Assembly: GCF_023091745.1 (NCBI RefSeq)
Contig: NC_068934.1
Span: 19,174,434 to 19,238,433 of the forward strand
DNA length: 64,000 bases
Origin: Budorcas taxicolor
Lineage: Eukaryota > Chordata > Mammalia > Artiodactyla > Bovidae
Direction: 5' to 3'
Shown here: positions 1 through 11,954 of the stretch, piece after piece
Position numbering within the stretch: position 1 is the first letter of the stretch
Layout of the letters: each line of letters opens with the position of its first letter
Made by a program: the position numbers and the translations under genes
The notes under the pieces: model-generated
What the model was told of the DNA's origin: nothing
What the model saw: the letters and a program-made list of their open reading frames with translations, nothing else
Databases searched by the model: none

Positions 1-44
1 CACTACTTGTCTAATTCTTTATGGGTACTGAACACATCTGTCCC

Positions 45-145
45 CTATATGTTAGTTTTCTATTGCTGCACGACAAATTATCACAAACATCATGGCTTAA
101 AACAACAGAAACTGTCTCACAGTTTCTATAGGTCATGATAAAGGA
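45..145 (+). repeat. Old mammalian interspersed repeat, first part
   Basis: The text around 'ttgctgcacgacaaatta' followed by 'ggcttaaaacaacag' resembles a common ancient mammalian dispersed repeat. The same family is seen again near 55.9 kb. I cannot name the family with certainty. Between this piece and about 1190 I recognise nothing except a short GA run near 216-231. Confidence 0.4.
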
Positions 146-1189
146 GCATGGTGGAGCATGATGTGGTTATGTTACCAAATCAAGTCAGACTGCTCTTTGC
201 TCAAAAATCAATAATTGAGAGAGAGAGAGACAAATGTTAGAAAGGAGTTGCTTTTAAACAGAATGTCAACAATCTGGGAAGATGGTGGATTTGTTGTCTC
301 CTGAAGACCATCTCCAGTGATTCTGCTCCTCCCTGGAAGTTTTTAAAGGGAAAAAGGGAAGTAATCTCAGTTAATCATTGAAATGATGGGAGTTAGAGTT
401 GTCACCATCCCCCGCTATACAGGCTCATGTGCAGGCTTGCCAACTTCTTGTGATTTTTTTTAAGGTGCTATTTTGTTCACACAGTTTATTCACAAAATTA
501 CTGAAGGGGAAGAGATCTGATCATTGGTTAATTCATTTCTACTTCTTTGATCTACAGAAAGAGCCAGCAGATTAGGCAAGATATTGTGTGATCAAAAGAT
601 TTGAAAGGTATGCCAGGGCCAGAGATAAATAGAGCATGAGGGTGCCTGGTTAAGGTTAGTGACAAAAGGGTGCACCCTGCAGTGAGCTCTTTCCTGCCGA
701 AAGCCGCTTACAAATCCCCACTTGTTAGAACATCATTCCATTTCTATGGGATTATGGGCAAAGGTTGGTCTTCTATAACTCTATCACGTTAACATAGGGC
801 ACCATGTTCTTGAGTGGAAAATATTGACATGGGTCTGTACCATCTCTTTGCTGACGATTATAGTTGCCCATTTACATATAAAGGCAGAACAAACTACAAT
901 TATTTTGATGTCCACAAATATATAGATTATTATGAACTATAGTGTTAATCCCATTCTCTTAAGGCCAGTTCTTGGAATTGTGCTAGCCATAGATTCAGTA
1001 TTACTCAGTATGGAGCAGTTCATAGCATGGTTGCAATGCAGTCATCCTGCAGTTGTTTTCCCCTCTGATGTCAATTACAGTATCTATAGGACAACTCAAG
1101 AACAAGCATCAGACATGAATCTGTGATTCTGTTGTCCTAGTCATTAGCTGCTTGAGCCTTCTCATTTGTGACTCAGGAAGGCCTGGAAG

Positions 1190-1715
1190 ACTTCAGCTTT
1201 TCTATAAAGAAAAGGCAGGAGATTTGGAAGGGGCCTTTGTACTGGGGTGAAGCAGGTGGCATAGGGTTCTGCTTGGTTCCGGCTGGATTTTTGCTCAAGC
1301 TCCCATCAGGTTGAAAATCCAGGTGTTAGTCAGGGTTGTAGTTCATGTGGGGATTGGAGTCATCTTCTAGTCTCTCTGGTTGTTGGTTGAATTAATTTAC
1401 TTGTAGGACTGGGTCCTCTTTCTCTTACTAGCTGTCAGCAGAGGACCGAGCTCCTAGAGGCTGCCTGAAGCTTCTTGCCACATGGATCCCACAGGCAATT
1501 CACAAAAGGAATGTTTGGTTTCTGCTAGACCAGCCAGAACATAGCTCTTTGATTTCCACTTTTCTCTTACAATGCCAGAGGAAATGGCTTTTAAAGGGCT
1601 TATATGAATAGGCCAATCTCACTTAGACAATCACACTGTCTTAAAGTCAAGTGATTTGGGAACTTAATTACATCTGTAAGACCCCTTCACTATAGGACCT
1701 TAGATATATCCAACT
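1190..1715 (+). repeat. Old mammalian interspersed repeat, second part
   Basis: Stretches such as 'ttgtaggactgggtcc', 'gctcctagaggctgcc' and 'acttaattacatctgtaa' match the later part of the same ancient family that occurs at 55.9-57.8 kb. It is strongly diverged and non-coding. The family is not assigned. Confidence 0.4.
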
Positions 1716-1734
1716 AAGAAGGCCTTCTTTAAAG

Positions 1735-2618
1735 AACAGAACAAAGAAGTAGAGGAAAACAATAGAACTGAAAAGACCAGGTATCTTATCAAGAAAACTG
1801 GAGATACCAATATAATATTTCATCCTAGGATGGACATGATAAAGGGCAGAAATGGTAAGGACCTAACAGAGGCAGAAGAGATTAAGAGGTGGCAAGAATA
1901 CACAGAAGACCTATACAAAAAAGGTCTTAAGGATTGGGATAACCACTCATGTAGAGCCAGACATCCTGGAGTGTGAAGTCAAGAGGGCCTGAGGGAGCAT
2001 CACTATGAACAAAGCTAGTGGAGGTGATGGGATACCAGCTGAGCTATTTAAAATCCTAAAAGATGATGCTGTGAAAGTGCTGCACTCAATACGTCAGCAA
2101 ATTTGAAAAACTCAGCAATGGCCACAAGAAAGGTCAATTTTCATTCCAATCCCAAAGAAGGGAAGTGCCAAAGAAAGGTGTTCAAACTACCAGACAATTG
2201 TGCTCATTTCACATGCTAGTAAGGTTATGCTCAAATTCCTTCAAGCTAGGCTACAGCAGTACGTGAACCGAGAACTTCCAGATGTGCAAGCTGGATTTAG
2301 AAAAGGCATAGAAATCAGAGCTCAAATTGTCAACATTTGTTGGATCACAGAGAAAGCAAGGGAATTCCAAAAAAAATCTACTTATGCTTTATTGACTATG
2401 CCAAAGCCTTTGACTGTGTGGATCACAACAAACTGTGGACAATTCTTAAAGAGATGGGAATACCAGACCACCTTACCTATTTCCTGAGCAACCTGATGCG
2501 AGTCAAGAAGCAATAGTTAAAGCTGAACATGAAACAATGACTGGTTCAAAATTGGGAAAGGAATACGACAAGGCCGTATATCGTCACCCTATTTATTTAA
2601 CTCCCTTGCAGAGTACAT
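1735..2618 (+). mobile_element. BovB LINE, 5'-truncated, left half
   Basis: Begins in the linker before the reverse transcriptase (the region encoding GKTRDLFKK-like residues) and runs through the RT fingers and palm. Residues such as RLQQYVNRELPDVQAGFRKG are readable at 2244-2300. The frame has many stops and shifts, so this is a dead copy. It is cut at 2618 by an LTR insertion and resumes at 3791 after a repeated ACAT. Confidence 0.9.
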
Positions 2619-3790
2619 TGAGAGAAGTAATTCTTCAGTTCAGTTCAGTTGCTCAGTCATGTCTGACTCTTTGTGACCCAATGGAGTGCAGCACGCCAGG
2701 CTTCTCTGTCCATTACCAACTCCTGGAGCTCAAACTCATGTCCATCGAGTCGGTGATGCCATCCAACCATCTTACCCTCTGTCATCCCCTTCTCCTCCTG
2801 CCTTCAATCTTTCCTAGCATCAGGGTCTTTTCAGATGAGTCAGTTCTTTGCATGAGGTGGCCAAAGTATTGGAGTTTCAGCTTCAGCATCAGTCCTTCAA
2901 ATGAATATGCAGGACTGATTTTCTTTAGGATTGACTGGTTGGATCTCCTTGCCGTCCAAAGGACTCTCAAGAGTCTTCTCCAGTACCACAGTTCAAAAGC
3001 ATCAATTCTTAGGCACTCAACTTTCTTTATAGTCCAACTCTCACATCTATACATGACTACTGGAAAAGCAATAGCTTTGACTAGATGGACCTTTGTTGGT
3101 AAAGTAATGCCTCTGCTTTTTAATATACTGTCTAGGTTTGTCATAGCTTTTCTAAAAGGAGCAAGCATCTTTCAATTTCATGGTATCTACAGTGATTTTG
3201 GAGCCCAAGAAAATTAAGTCTGTCACTGTTTCTAATTCTTACATAGGTTGATAAGAAGTCTGGGGTCCCTGAGGAGGAGAAAGGGGTATGGGCCTCTTGA
3301 GGAGGAGAAAGGGACAAACTTTTTTTCTATATTGCTTTGTCTTAGTCACATAAGATTTGTCTTAAGCTCTGAGTTGTTGTGACAACAATCTTTAACTAAC
3401 TTTTTTCAAACCCAGAGCTAATGATTACACAACAAAACAACTCATCTTGCTCAAGGGTATGTTTTTCCTTAAGCTCTGTACTAATGATTATATGACAACA
3501 ATGTATCTTGCTCAAGGACATGTTTCTTCTTAACAGGAACCTTCTGACTAATCTTGTTATCTTAAGACATATGACTGAATCTGGTAAAAGTATGTAAGGC
3601 CTTGATAAGACTAGCAAGGGGGCCACTCTCCTTTCCCCTTCTGATGTCTATGTCAGAAGCTTTTTCTGTCCTTTTTCACCACAATAAAACTTCTGCCACA
3701 CAAAAGCTCTTAGTGATCAAGCCTGGTCTCTGATCCCAAAGCTAAATCTTCGGAGATCACCAATCGAACATCATTCACCATAAGCTATCA
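2619..3790 (+). mobile_element. Class I ERV-type solo LTR, split by a nested BovB
   Basis: The element starts TGAGAGAAG and ends GCTATCA, so it has TG...CA ends. It is flanked by a 4-bp direct repeat ACAT (2615-2618 and 3791-3794), the length expected of class I ERVs. A polyadenylation signal AATAAA lies at 3683-3688. Without the nested BovB (2636-3232 plus one copy of its duplication) the LTR is about 567 bp. No internal retroviral sequence is present, so it is a solo LTR. The assignment rests on structure, not on a named family. Confidence 0.75.
2636..3232 (-). mobile_element. BovB LINE 3' fragment nested in the LTR
   Basis: The left end is the reverse complement of the BovB 3' terminus (repeated CAGTT units). 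The segment reads back through the C-terminal part of the ORF2 protein: a minus-strand frame at 3168-2782 gives RKAMTNLDSILKSR and TARRSNQSILK. It is flanked by the 8-bp duplication TAATTCTT (2628-2635 and 3233-3240), so it is a 5'-truncated insertion into the LTR. Confidence 0.9.
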
Positions 3791-4665
3791 ACATCATGCG
3801 AAATGTTGGGCTGGATGAATTACAATCTGATTATCAAGATTGCTGAGAGAACTATCCTCAGATATGCAGATGATACCACCTCAGATATGCAGGGGATACC
3901 ACCCTAATGGCAGAAAGTAAAGAGGAATTAAAGAGCCTCTTGATAAAGGTGAAAGAGTAGAGTGAAAAACTGGCTTAAAACTCAGCATTCAAAAAAGTAA
4001 GATCATAGCATCTGGTCCCATCACTTCATGGCAAATAGAAGGGGAAGAAGTGGAAGCAATGACAGAATTTATTTTATTGGGCTCCAAAATCACTGTGGAT
4101 TGAAATTAATGAAAGCAATGAAATTAAAAACTGCTTGCTCCTTGGAAGAGATGCTATGACAAACCTAGACAGCATATTAAAAAGCAGAGGCATCACTTTA
4201 CCGACATAGGTGTGTATAGTCAAAGCTACGGTTTTTCCAGTAGTCATGTATGGATGTGAGATCTGGACCATAAAGAAGGCTGAGTGACGAAGAATTGATG
4301 CTTTTGACTTGTGGCGTTGGAGAAGACTCTTGAGAGTCCCTTGGACAGAAAGGAGATCAAACCATTCAATCCTAAAGGAAATCAATCCTGAATATTCACT
4401 GGAAGGACTGATTCTGAAGCTGAAGCTCCAAATATTGGCCACCTGATGTGAAGAGCCAACTCATTGAACAAGACACTGATTCTGGGAAAGGTTGCAGGCA
4501 AAAGAGAAGAGGGTGGTAGAGGATGAGATGGTTAGATAGTATCACTGACTCATTGGACATGAATTTCATTGAACTCCAGGATATAAGAGGACAGGGAAGC
4601 CTGGCCTGCTGCAGTCCATGGGGTTGGAAAGTGCTGGACTCAACATAGTAACAGAACAACAACAA
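3791..4665 (+). mobile_element. BovB LINE, right half of the copy starting at 1735
   Basis: Resumes at the codons following the RT segment left at 2618 and runs to the BovB 3' end. It includes the YADD-type region, where a 23-bp unit is tandemly duplicated (3857-3879 and 3880-3902), and the C-terminal region read as GRDAMTNLDSILKSR-like codons near 4150. Many stops are present. Confidence 0.9.
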
Positions 4666-4739
4666 CACAGTACTTAGATTTCTGCATGACTGAACTACTG
4701 AGAAAAGGTACATGTATGCCAAAGGCAGGGAATCTTGGG

Positions 4740-4865
4740 AGGCTGTCAGTTTGTTCAGGCTGCTTAACAAAATACCATGGATTGGGCAGCTTATAAACAA
4801 CAGAAATTTATTTCTCACTGTCCTGGAGGCTGGGACCTCGAAGATCATGGTGTCAGTATGATCAG
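4740..4865 (+). repeat. Old mammalian interspersed repeat
   Basis: Text such as 'aacaaaataccatggatt', 'cagaaatttatttctcac' and 'ctggaggctgggacc' resembles an ancient mammal-wide repeat. The family is not assigned with confidence. Confidence 0.4.
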
Positions 4866-4869
4866 GTCC

Positions 4870-4936
4870 TTAATTTTCTTGGGCTCCAAAATCACTGTGG
4901 ACGGTGACCGAAGCCATGAAATTAAAAGATGCTTGC
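4870..4936 (+). mobile_element. Short internal BovB fragment
   Basis: About 67 bp match the BovB ORF2 region around 'gggctccaaaatcactg' to 'attaaaagatgcttgc'. Neither the 5' nor the 3' end of BovB is present. It sits inside an older repeat. From here to about 5200 I recognise nothing else. Confidence 0.75.
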
Positions 4937-5202
4937 ATAATCTTTCCATTGTTTCCTTCCATGCATCTCTTATTTATAGTGGCCTCTTTGTTAATCTATC
5001 ACAATGCTGGATCAGTTACTAGATGCAGTAAGGAGAGCTTGAAGCATTCCAGTGTTTCCTAACACTTACGTACACCCAGTTTCCTATCCTACTCCATTGG
5101 ATTACTACCCACTACCTGCCTAGGAAATTCACTGTGAACGATGGACTGCTATGTCCCATGTTTACTTGTTTCCCCACTTCCTGGGCTGACAAGATTCTTG
5201 AA

Positions 5203-6985
5203 CAATAGAGAGGGAAAGACTAGAACAATGGAATGGGAAGAATAATACAATGGGTAAGACTAGAGATCTCTTCAAGAAAATTGGAGATACTAAGGAAATA
5301 TTTCATGCAAAGATGGGCACAATAAAGGACGGAAATGGTATAGACCTAACAGAAGCAGAATATGTTAAGAAGAGGTGGCAAGAATACACAGAAGAACTAT
5401 ACAAAAACGATCTTCATGACCCAGATAACCACAGTGGTGTGATCACTCACCTAGAGCCAGACATCCTGGAATGTGAAGTCAAGTGGGCCTTAGGAAGCAT
5501 CACTATGAATAAAGCTAGTGGAGGTAATGGAATTCCAGTTGAGCTATTTCCAATCCTAAAAGATGATGCTGTGAAAGTACTGCACTCAATATGCCAGCAA
5601 ATTTGGAAAACTCAGCAGTGGCCACAGGACTGGAAAAGGTCAGTTTTCATTCCAATCCCAAAGAAAGGCAATGCCAAAGAATGCTCAAACTACTGCACAA
5701 TTGCACTCATCTCACATGCTAGCAAAGTAATGTTCAACATTCTCCAAGCGAGGCTTCAACAGTATGTGAACTGAGAACTTCCAGATGTTCTAGCCAGATT
5801 TAGAAAAGGCAGAGGAACCAGAGATCAAATTGCCAACATCCACTGGATCATCAAAAAAGCAAGAGTTCCAGATTTACTTCTGCTGTATTGACTATGCCAA
5901 GGTCTTTGACTGTGTGGATCACAACAAACTGCAGAAAATTCTTAAAGAGATGGGACTATCAGATCATCTGACCTTCCTCCTGAGAAATCTGTATGTGGTT
6001 CAAGAAGCAACAGTTAGAATTGGACATGGAACAATGGACTGGTTCCAAATTGAGAAAGGAGTATGTCAAGGCTGTGTATTGTCACCCTGCTTATTTAACT
6101 GATGCAGAGTACATGATGTGAAGTGCAGGACTTGATGAAGAACAAGCTGGAATCAATCAGTATTGCCAGGAGAAATATCAGTAACCTCAGATATGCAGAT
6201 GACAGACACTAGCCTTATGGAGTGTCTAAGAGGAGCTAAAGAGCCTCTTGATGAAAGTGAAAGTGGAGAGTGAAAAAGCTGGCTTAAAACTCAGCATTCA
6301 AAAAACTAAGATCGTGGCATCTGGTCCCATCACTCTATGGCAAATAGAGGGGGGAACAATGGAAATAGTGACAGACTTTCTTTCTTTGGGCTCCAAAATC
6401 ACTGCAGATGGTGACTGCAGCCATGAAATTAAAAGATGCTTGCTCCTTGGAAGAAAAGCTATGACCAACTTAGACAGCATATTAAAAAGCAGAGACATTA
6501 CATTGCTGATAATGGTCCATCTAGTCAGGGCTATGGTTTTTCTAGTAGTCATGTATTGATGTGAGAGTTGAATCATAAAGAAGGCTGAGCGCCAAAGAAT
6601 TGATGCTTTTGAAGTGTGGTGTTGGAGAAGACTCTTGAGAATCCCTTGGACTGAAAGGAGATCAAACCAGTTATTCCTAAAGGAAATCAGTCCTGAGTAT
6701 TCATTGGAAGGACTGATACTGAAGCTGAAGATCCAATACTTTGTCTACCTGATGGGAAGAGCCGACTCATTGGAAAAGACCCTGCTGCTGGGAAAGACTG
6801 AAGGCAGGAGGACAGAGATGAGAGACGACAGAGGATGAGATGGTTGGATGGCATCACTGACTCGATAGACATGAGTTTGAGCAAGCTCCGGGAGTTGGTG
6901 ATGAACAGGGACGCCTGGTGTGCTGCAGTCCATGGGGTGGCAGAGAGTTGGACATGACTGAAAGACTGAACTGAACTGAAGTGAA
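5203..6985 (+). mobile_element. BovB LINE, 5'-truncated, about 1.8 kb
   Basis: Covers the linker, the reverse transcriptase and the C-terminal region to the 3' end (CTGAACTGAACTGAA). Readable frames are 5250-5774 (GKTRDLFKKIGDTK, then ASGGNGIPVELF and QIWKTQQWPQDWKRSVFIPI), 5830-6102 (FDCVDHNKL, VCQGCVLSPCLFN), 6248-6559 and 6614-6838. The RT is split by at least three frameshifts or stops, so this copy is inactive. Confidence 0.95.
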
Positions 6986-7375
6986 CCACCTCCTGGGATA
7001 ACAGGATTGTTGGTGACTGGAGACTTGGGAGTAATTCTACAAGTCTTGGTTAGTCTTTATTCAGGTCCTGTAAGTATGAATCACACACCCATACCCCACC
7101 ACACCCCACCCCAGACTGTTTTCCAGTGTGATCAAATGGCTGTCGCCTGTTTCCCTTCATGGAACATAACCTGGAACTTGAGGTGATAACTGAGCTGTTT
7201 CATGTTTTCTGTGATTTTTGGCCCATAGCTACCACCTGACTCAGATGTAAAGGGAAAATTTCCCAGTTGGCTTTGGGGTGGGGGAGGACACTGCATAGGC
7301 TTACCTCTGGGTGGGGGTAATTGAGGCTGAAGATGATAGGAAATCTGCCAGTTATTCATGGCTAAATAGCTTATG

Positions 7376-7593
7376 ACTAGCTTCCCAGGTAGTGCTATTG
7401 GTAAAGAACCTGCCTGCCAATGCAGGAGGCATAAGAGACATGGGTTCGGTCCCTGGGTCAGGAAGATACCCTTGAGAAGGAAATGGCAACCAATTCCAGT
7501 ATTCTTGCCTGGAAAATTCCATGGACAGAGGAGCCTGACAGGCTGAAGTCCATGCAGTCACAAAGAGTTGGACATGACTGAGAGACTGAACAC
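7376..7593 (+). mobile_element. Bov-tA SINE
   Basis: Starts with a tRNA-Glu-derived head ('cttcccaggtagtgctat', with the box B-like 'ggttcggtccctgg') and continues into the BovB-derived tail ('ggaaatggcaaccaattc' to 'gttggacatgactgag'). This composite layout defines ruminant Bov-tA. It is a retroposed SINE, not a working tRNA gene. Confidence 0.9.
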
Positions 7594-8260
7594 ACCAATA
7601 GCTTATGAGACTGCTCTAGCTACTGAGTGGATTAGCCTGAATTCCTTAGCCAGGATGATTTTATTTTTATTTATTATTGTTATTGTTATTTTCACCAGAG
7701 TACAGTTAAGTCACAGAACTGATCTTCACAATCTTATAGCCAAAGGACTGTCTGTGTCCTAATCAACACAACATATTTTTATGAATCATGATTAGTGGCA
7801 AGTAGGATAATCCATATTGTGCATGTGGGGGAAGGCAGTATAGTTATCTGTTGTACCCCATTCAGAACTCTGGGACCTCATTTCTTGTCTGAGTCTAAGC
7901 TCCCTAAGGCCCTGGTTCAGGAAAGGACTATTCATGGTTTTCCTTATTCCAAAGATTTTCAAAGTGTGGTTCCTGCACCAGCAATATTAACATCACCAGA
8001 GAACTCTTCTGAAATGCAAATTCTCATTGACCTCTGTGGATCTGCAGTCTGCAGATGAGCCCTCAAGGTGGCTCCAACAGTTCAACTTTGATAACGCTGC
8101 CCTAGAAACTATACTAACCATTCTCCAGTGTTGCCTATAGCTTGAAATGGTATATATTACTAATGGAATGGGGTATGATGCATACAGGCCACACCAAGAT
8201 TGGAGGTGGAGAACAACAGTGGTTGAGAAATAAGGGCTAACCTGCCTAAGATTCTTTGCA

Positions 8261-8441
8261 GCCTTCCCTGGTGGCTCAGCTGGGAAAGAATCTGCCTGCA
8301 ATGTGGGAGATCTGGGTTTGATCACTGGGTTGGGAAGATCCCCTGGAGAAGGGAAAGGCTACCCACTCCAGTATTCTGGCCTGGAGAATTCCATGGACTG
8401 TGGTTGCAAAGAGGCAGACACGACTGAGTGACTTTCACTTT
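8261..8441 (+). mobile_element. Bov-tA SINE
   Basis: The tRNA-Glu-like head 'ccttccctggtggctcag' with 'gggtttgatcactggg' is followed by the Bov-A body 'gaaaggctacccactcc' and an end at 'cacgactgagtgac'. The flanks 7594-8260 and 8442-8980 are otherwise unremarkable, apart from a T run near 8471. Confidence 0.9.
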
Positions 8442-8984
8442 GCAGGCTGGCCTCCCAGAAAAGGAGTTAGCTTTTTTTTTTTTAGGAGTTAGCTTTTGAG
8501 CCATGGAAACTAGCTACATTTGAATGCTTAAGGAAATCAATTGTACTAGAATGCTGTCTACCATATCAAAACATGGCCTTTACTCCTTACTTTGTCAGGA
8601 AAGAGCCTGTGCACTCCTGCCTAATGTATGATAAAGTGGTGAACAGGGCTAGGAGCCATGGTTCTGCCATGTCACACCATCTATTGAATCACAGCCTTGT
8701 CAGGCAGCCACTCTGTGGTTTTAAAATCTCTTTCTTTGTGAAGAAACAACCTTCCTTACTGGCAGTATGTAAGGAGGGAGTTGATTAAGAGACACTGTAT
8801 AGCCACATTCATGCCAGTACCAGGGTCACTTTTATTCCTGTGTGCTGACTCCAAATGCAGTGAGCAACAGGGGCTTCTAAACCTGTTGTTGGTTTCTTCC
8901 TATAAATCCTATTCTAGAGGCCTGGTGTATATACTATCTGATCATCTGGGTTTGTTTGCTCTATGTTATTCAGTTGTATGAATT

Positions 8985-9430
8985 TGTGGACATTATTTAT
9001 TCATTCTTCTGTTGAGCATTTGAGTTATTTGGTAATTGGGGCTATGACACGTAATGTTGCTGTGAACTTTACTGTGAATGTTGCTGTGAACATTCTTGCA
9101 TGTTTATCCTGCCCATAAGCACACATTTATCTAGAAGATACCCTAGGTGTGGAATTATTAGATCACAGGGCACATACCTCTTCAACATTTTAAGATAATG
9201 CCTAAGAGTTTTCCAAGGAAGTTGTACCAATTTAGTCTCCCACCAGTGTGGGACTCCATACAAATTGCTCAACCTTGTACTCACATTTGATACTGTCAGA
9301 CCATTTCATTGTAACCAATCTGGTGCATCTGTTGTAGTATTTCATAATGGTTTTACTCTTTTGTGACGTGCCTTTTCAAATCCTTTCCTCATTTTTCTCC
9401 ACTTTGTCATTTAAAAATATTTTATGTGTT
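8985..9430 (-). mobile_element. Old L1 fragment, ORF2 3' end
   Basis: The plus strand reads as the reverse complement of the L1 ORF2 C-terminal region. Phrases such as 'gttgctgtgaac', 'aagttgtaccaatttag' and 'ctcccaccagtgtgg' are typical. It is diverged and non-coding. Confidence 0.7.
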
Positions 9431-9499
9431 GAAATTCTTTGCATATTCTGGGTAATTATTGTTTTTATATTTGTGTTATAAAATACTTTGTTTCTTGTC

Positions 9500-9790
9500 T
9501 TTAAAATTTAACTTCATTTTGAGATAATTATAGAGTCACATGAAATGTAAGACACAATACAGAGGTATTCCACATACTCTTTATCCAGTGTCCTCCCTGG
9601 TAATACCTTGCAAACCTATCGGACAGTGTAACAATCAGAATATTGACATTGATATAATAAAAATGCAAACATTTCTTCTACCACATATTATTTATAGCCA
9701 CGCCTACTCCACTCCTGCCTTATACATCTTTATTATAATTAATTTCCTTCTTTCTGCTAGCTTTGGATTCATTTTGCTCTTCTTTTCCTG
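9500..9790. repeat. Old L1M-like 3' UTR segment
   Basis: The text 'gagataattatagagtcac' and 'cagaatattgacattgat' resembles the 3' region of ancient L1M elements. Assignment is by memory of the consensus style only and orientation is uncertain. Confidence 0.4.
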
Positions 9791-10735
9791 ATTTCTTGTG
9801 ATGAGAGCTGAGGTTATTGATCCGCAACTTCCTGTTTTCTAATTTATGCATTTAGTGCAATAAATATCCCTCTCAGCACAGCCTTAGGTATGCCCCACAA
9901 TTTTTTTGTGTTGTACCTTCACTTTCACTCAGTTCAGTGTGTTTTAAAAATTTATCTTGAGGCTTACTCTATGACCCATTGATTATTTAGAAGTGTGTGG
10001 TTTAGTTTCCAAATATTTGTAGGTTTTTATGTTATCTTTCTGTTATGATTTCCAGTTTGATTCCAGTGTATGAGACAACATGCTGTGTATGACTTAAGAC
10101 CTTTTAAATTTGTTGAGGTTTGTTTTAAAGCACAGAATATGGCCAATGTTTTATATGTGCTATACACACTTGAAAAGAACACATATGCTGATACTGTTGA
10201 GTGGAATATTCTATAAACATCAATTAGATCTTGTTTGTTTATGTTGTTGTTGAATTCTAAATATTTGCTGATTCTCAGTCTAATTGTCCTATCCATTATG
10301 ATTTGGGTATTAAAGATTGAACTGTTATTGTGGATCTGTCCATTTCTCCTTTCAGTTCTACCAATTTTTCATTAACATGTTTTTCAATTCTGTTGTCTGC
10401 TGCAAATACACATTTAGAATTGCTATATCTTCTTTGTGGATTATTGACCCTTTTATCACTATATAATGTCCTTCTATTTCTAGTAATAATCTTTGTTCTG
10501 AAATATAATTTATCTGATATGAATGTAGCTTCTTCTGATTTCCTTTGATACATGATAAAAGTTACATGATAAAACTTTTTCCATTCATTTACTTGAATCC
10601 AGCCTGTATTGTTATATATGAAGTGAGTATCTTGAAGACAGCATATAGTTGGCTCATAAATCCTATTCTTCACCTTATACAAGGGACATCATACAAAAAT
10701 CAGGTCTATGAAATGAGTACAATGGTATTTAAGTC
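9790..10735 (-). mobile_element. Old L1 ORF2 endonuclease-region fragment
   Basis: A minus-strand frame at 10682-10296 gives residues like PTICCLQDTHFIYNNTG and KLVELKGEMDRSTI, matching the L1 ORF2 apurinic-type endonuclease. A second frame (10296-10027) gives MDRTIRLRISKYLE followed by NNNINKQDLIDVYRIFH, the continuation of the same domain. A frame break separates them, so this is a relic. Confidence 0.85.
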
Positions 10736-10840
10736 TCCAAGGAAATAAAATGATGTATGCAAAGCTTTTAACACAATCCCTGACACATAGCAAATGCAGT
10801 CCTATTTTATAATGCTTGGAACTATGTGGGTTGTCAGGAG

Positions 10841-11077
10841 GCTTGGAAGAAAAGCTATGACAAACCTAGACAAAGTATTAAAAAGCGGAGACATCACTTT
10901 GCCAACAAAGGTCTGTATAGTCAAAGCTGTGGTTTTTCCAGTAGTCACATACAGATATGTGAGTTGGACTATAAAGAAGGCTGAGTGCCGAAGAATTGAT
11001 ACTTTCAAACTGTGGTGCTGGAGAAGACTCTTGAGAGTCCCTTGGACTGCAAGGAGATTAAACCAGTCAATCCTAGA
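10841..11077 (+). mobile_element. BovB LINE fragment, left part, broken by L1
   Basis: Encodes the C-terminal BovB region (GRKAMTNLDKVLKSGD, then SWTIKKAECRRID) and stops at TCAATCCTAGA, where the bovine L1 begins. The rest of this copy continues at 22,938 after a 13-bp duplication. Confidence 0.9.
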
Positions 11078-11082
11078 GGGCG

Positions 11083-11096
11083 GTCCCAAGATGGTG
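11083..11096 (+). promoter_or_regulatory. Candidate YY1 site at the L1 5' end
   Basis: CCAAGATGGTGG lies within the first 20 bases of the element. L1 families carry a YY1-type motif (core AAGATGG) at this position that helps set the transcription start. The function here is inferred from that precedent. Confidence 0.45.
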
Positions 11097-11954
11097 GAGG
11101 AATAGGATGGGGAGACCACTTTCTCCCCTACAAATTCATCAAAAGATCATTTGAATTTTGAGAGAATACCACAAAACAACTTCTGAACACTGGCAGAGGA
11201 CACCAGCCATCTAGAAAGGCAGCTCATTCTCTTCAAAAGGAGGTAGGACAAAATATAAAAGACAGAAAGAGAGGCAAAAGATGGAGGAGGGATGGAGACC
11301 TGTCCTGGGGAGGGAGTTGTGAAGCAAGAAAAGTTTCCACACAGTAGGAAACCCTCTCACAGGCAGGTCTGTGGGGAGTTTTGGAATCTCAGAGGGCAAC
11401 ATAACCAGGAGAAAAAAAACAAAACAAAATACCACAGAATAAGCGCCTAACTGCAACTGCCAGTGGAGAAAGAACCCAGATGCTTGCGAAGGCCACTAGC
11501 AAGCAGGGCTGTCTGGGCAGGGAGGCATGGGCTGCGTCATAGGTCCTTAGGGTAAGGACGGGGCCTGAATGCCTTGAGGACAATCTGAGGGAGCCAATGT
11601 GAGATAGAAATCCAAACTGTGGGATTGCCAGAGAGAAAAAAAAGAGCTTTTCTGTACAAGGGTCTAACGCGCAGCCCAGCCTGCTACTGAACAAAGAATT
11701 GAGCAAATATGGAAGGAGAGCTAGCTGGCTACTTACAGGCCCCTCCCCCGCCAGAGGCAGAGAGGCAGGCCTGCCACAGCCAGAGCCAGAAGGCAAGGGG
11801 CTGCCTCAATCTTGGGCCCAGAGACAGCATCTTCCACCAAACTGTGAGCAAGCTCCCAGTTGCTAACCACGTCTTCCTGGAATCCTGGATGGTTGACATC
11901 AGCCAGGAGGGTCGCAGCCTGAGATCAGCTCCCCAGAGGAGACACACGGTGGCA

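Noticed and set aside
2537..3217. 226-codon plus-strand frame and similar ones at 14464-14850, 20899-21417, 46749-47201, 56231-56530, 58568-59017 and 62177-62731
   Set aside because: These are antisense shadows of BovB ORF2 on the minus strand. The same serine-rich frame recurs at each BovB copy.
7376..8441. tRNA-like sequences with A and B box motifs (also at 32.5 and 48.4 kb)
   Set aside because: They are the tRNA-Glu-derived heads of Bov-tA and CHR SINEs. No cloverleaf with a proper acceptor stem and anticodon context is present.
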